DNA of 64,000 nucleotides from Hydrogenophaga sp. (GTDB taxonomy: Bacteria; Pseudomonadota; Gammaproteobacteria; Burkholderiales; Burkholderiaceae_C): assembly GCF_025699295.1 (NCBI RefSeq), contig NZ_JAILWB010000009.1, positions 124,001 to 188,000 of the forward strand, written 5' to 3'. The notes under the pieces are model-generated. The model searched no databases. It was not told where the DNA came from and saw only the letters and a program-made list of their open reading frames with translations. This document shows, in pieces, positions 63,056 to 64,000 of the stretch. A program made the position numbers and the translations under genes. Each line of letters begins with the position of its first letter. Positions within the stretch are counted from its first letter, which is position 1.

Positions 63056-63418
63056 TCAACGGATGACTTTCTGGATCACTTCGAGCAGGCGGCCCGGATC
63101 GAACGGCTTGACCAGCCATCCGGTGGCGCCCGCGGCGCGGCCGAGCTGCTTCATCTGATCGCTGGACTCGGTGGTCAGGATCAGGATGGGCACGCTCTTG
63201 AACTTGGGGTGCGCGCGCAGCTTGCGTGTCAGGCCCAGTCCGTCCAGGTTGGGCATGTTCTGGTCCGTCAGCACCAGATCGACGCTGTGCGTCTGGGCCT
63301 TGTCCCAGGCGTCCTGCCCGTCCACGGCCTCGACCACGTGGTAGCCCGCCCCCGTGAGCGTGAAGGCCACCATTTTTCGCATGGAAGCCGAGTCGTCTAC
63401 GGCAAGAATCGATCGCAT
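63056..63418 (-). CDS. cheY: Chemotaxis response regulator CheY
   Basis: 120 residues, single receiver: ILAVDDSASMR, Asp52 in VLTDQNMPNLDG, Thr-containing switch ILTTES, Lys in WLVKPF. First gene behind a sigma-28 promoter (63441-63467). Controls the flagellar motor. Confidence 0.96.
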   Translation of the reverse strand: MRSILAVDDSASMRKMVAFTLTGAGYHVVEAVDGQDAWDKAQTHSVDLVLTDQNMPNLDGLGLTRKLRAHPKFKSVPILILTTESSDQMKQLGRAAGATGWLVKPFDPGRLLEVIQKVIR

Positions 63419-63440
63419 GGCTTACTCCGTTTGGGTTCAA

Positions 63441-63467
63441 ATATCGGCAATTCGGGCGCGGGCTTGA
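63441..63467 (-). promoter_or_regulatory. Sigma-28 (FliA) promoter of the cheY operon
   Basis: On the minus strand TCAAGCCC, N11, GCCGATAT, ending about 23 bases before the cheY ATG. The -10 is a near-perfect GCCGATAA match and spacing is exact. It would drive cheY-cheA-cheR-cheD-cheB as a class III flagellar operon. Confidence 0.75.
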
Positions 63468-63479
63468 ATCGGCCCATGC

Positions 63480-63923
63480 TCAAAACAAGTCAATGGAGCC
63501 GGCGTCCATCTCGCTTTGCGTCACCGGGCTGGGACGCTCGGGCATCGGGTCGAGGTTCAGCGGCAGCTCGTCGTCCTCGGGCTCCATGGCCTGGTCGGCC
63601 AGGCGCCAGGCGCAGCTCTGCAGCACCTTGCCGGTGTGCACGATCAGCTGGGTCGCCATGTCGTGGAATTGCAGCTCGGTCACCGCCTGGTGCAGGCTGT
63701 GGCGGATCGGGGTGAGTTCCTCGCCACGTTCGGCGCTCAGATGCCCCAGGGCCTGGTTGGCCGAGCCGAAGCGCTCCAGCAGATTGCTGGTGGCGTGGTC
63801 CAGCAGACCTTCGAGGCGCTGGAGGTCGGTCATCGCCATGAGCAACGAATCCTGGAGGTCGGCCACCAGATTCACGGGCAAGGAGACAGACGGGGAGGTC
63901 TGCTGCATCGTCGGGTCTTCCAT
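63480..63923 (-). CDS. Short CheZ-like CheY phosphatase candidate
   Basis: 147 residues from ATG 63923 (start uncertain; 63908 and 63974 are in frame). All-helical, with a long helical hairpin (residues ~20-100) and, in the second helix, ELQFHDMATQLIVHTG: Asp88 and Gln92 reproduce the Asp-x3-Gln spacing of CheZ (Asp143/Gln147 in E. coli, FQDLTGQVI). An acidic linker leads to the C-terminal GSIDLF, which could be the CheY-binding end like the C-terminal peptide of CheZ. It is far shorter than CheZ (214). The gene ends 62 bases upstream of cheY on the same strand, outside the cheY promoter. Confidence 0.65.
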   Translation of the reverse strand: MEDPTMQQTSPSVSLPVNLVADLQDSLLMAMTDLQRLEGLLDHATSNLLERFGSANQALGHLSAERGEELTPIRHSLHQAVTELQFHDMATQLIVHTGKVLQSCAWRLADQAMEPEDDELPLNLDPMPERPSPVTQSEMDAGSIDLF

Positions 63924-64000
63924 GATGTGGGTGGGGAGGGCTCGCGGTTGGGCGGGTATTACAATTTTCAACATCTGTCCCCCGCTGTATCGACAGATAA

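Overview
The window looks like a chromosomal segment of a GC-rich betaproteobacterium, most likely a member of the Comamonadaceae (Hydrogenophaga-like). The pointers are strong G/C bias at third codon positions, Bug-type and TRAP solute receptors, a phc-like signalling operon typical of Burkholderiales, and -10 elements of the TACACT/TACAGT/TAGCAT type. The genus is inferred from gene content only. No rRNA, tRNA, CRISPR array or insertion sequence was seen.

Layout. 1-1379: 3' part of htpG. 1495-6411: four-gene operon matching the Ralstonia phcBSRQ plan (methyltransferase, membrane histidine kinase, receiver-kinase hybrid, receiver protein), probably a 3-hydroxy fatty acid methyl ester quorum-sensing system. 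6512-10354: a Val/Gly-repeat lipoprotein, the ohr/ohrR peroxide pair, a solitary F0 subunit c paralogue coupled to a small Rossmann-like protein, and an orphan kinase. 10460-20991: a shikimate-dehydrogenase-like enzyme; a minus-strand catabolic operon (hydantoinase, amidase, TRAP transporter, racemase-like protein, FAH-family hydrolase) facing a GntR regulator across four TGTCGACA operators; two small exported proteins. 21007-29597: a phospholipase D-like lipoprotein and a complete glucarate/galactarate route down to glycerate (garD, gudD, aldolase, garR) with a Bug receptor and a LacI regulator whose operator is TGGTACCGGTACCA.

29600-36800 is an accessory island with a Fic-protein remnant, an MFS transporter, degenerate intergenic DNA, an AT-richer PIN_8 gene, and a translationally coupled OLD-nuclease/UvrD-helicase pair resembling Gabija. 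36814-44628 carries small housekeeping genes, a cytoplasmic trypsin-like protein, a three-gene operon joining a periplasmic binding lipoprotein to a PAS histidine kinase and a single-domain response regulator, a UspA protein and a CoiA-like protein. 44728-56721: an ABC exporter (ATPase, permease, adaptor), a core-MetE-like methyltransferase, a class C beta-lactamase-like hydrolase, hicAB, a LysR/MFS divergent pair and a di-haem cytochrome c. 56852-64000: a cupin, a flagellar-regulon protein behind a sigma-28 promoter, and the chemotaxis operon cheY-cheA-cheR-cheD-cheB with its own sigma-28 promoter and a short CheZ-like gene upstream.

Most promising for new biology: the Gabija-like island with its PIN_8 partner, the stray ATP synthase c subunit, the mini-CheZ and the DLF tails shared with CheD, and the binding-protein/kinase operon.
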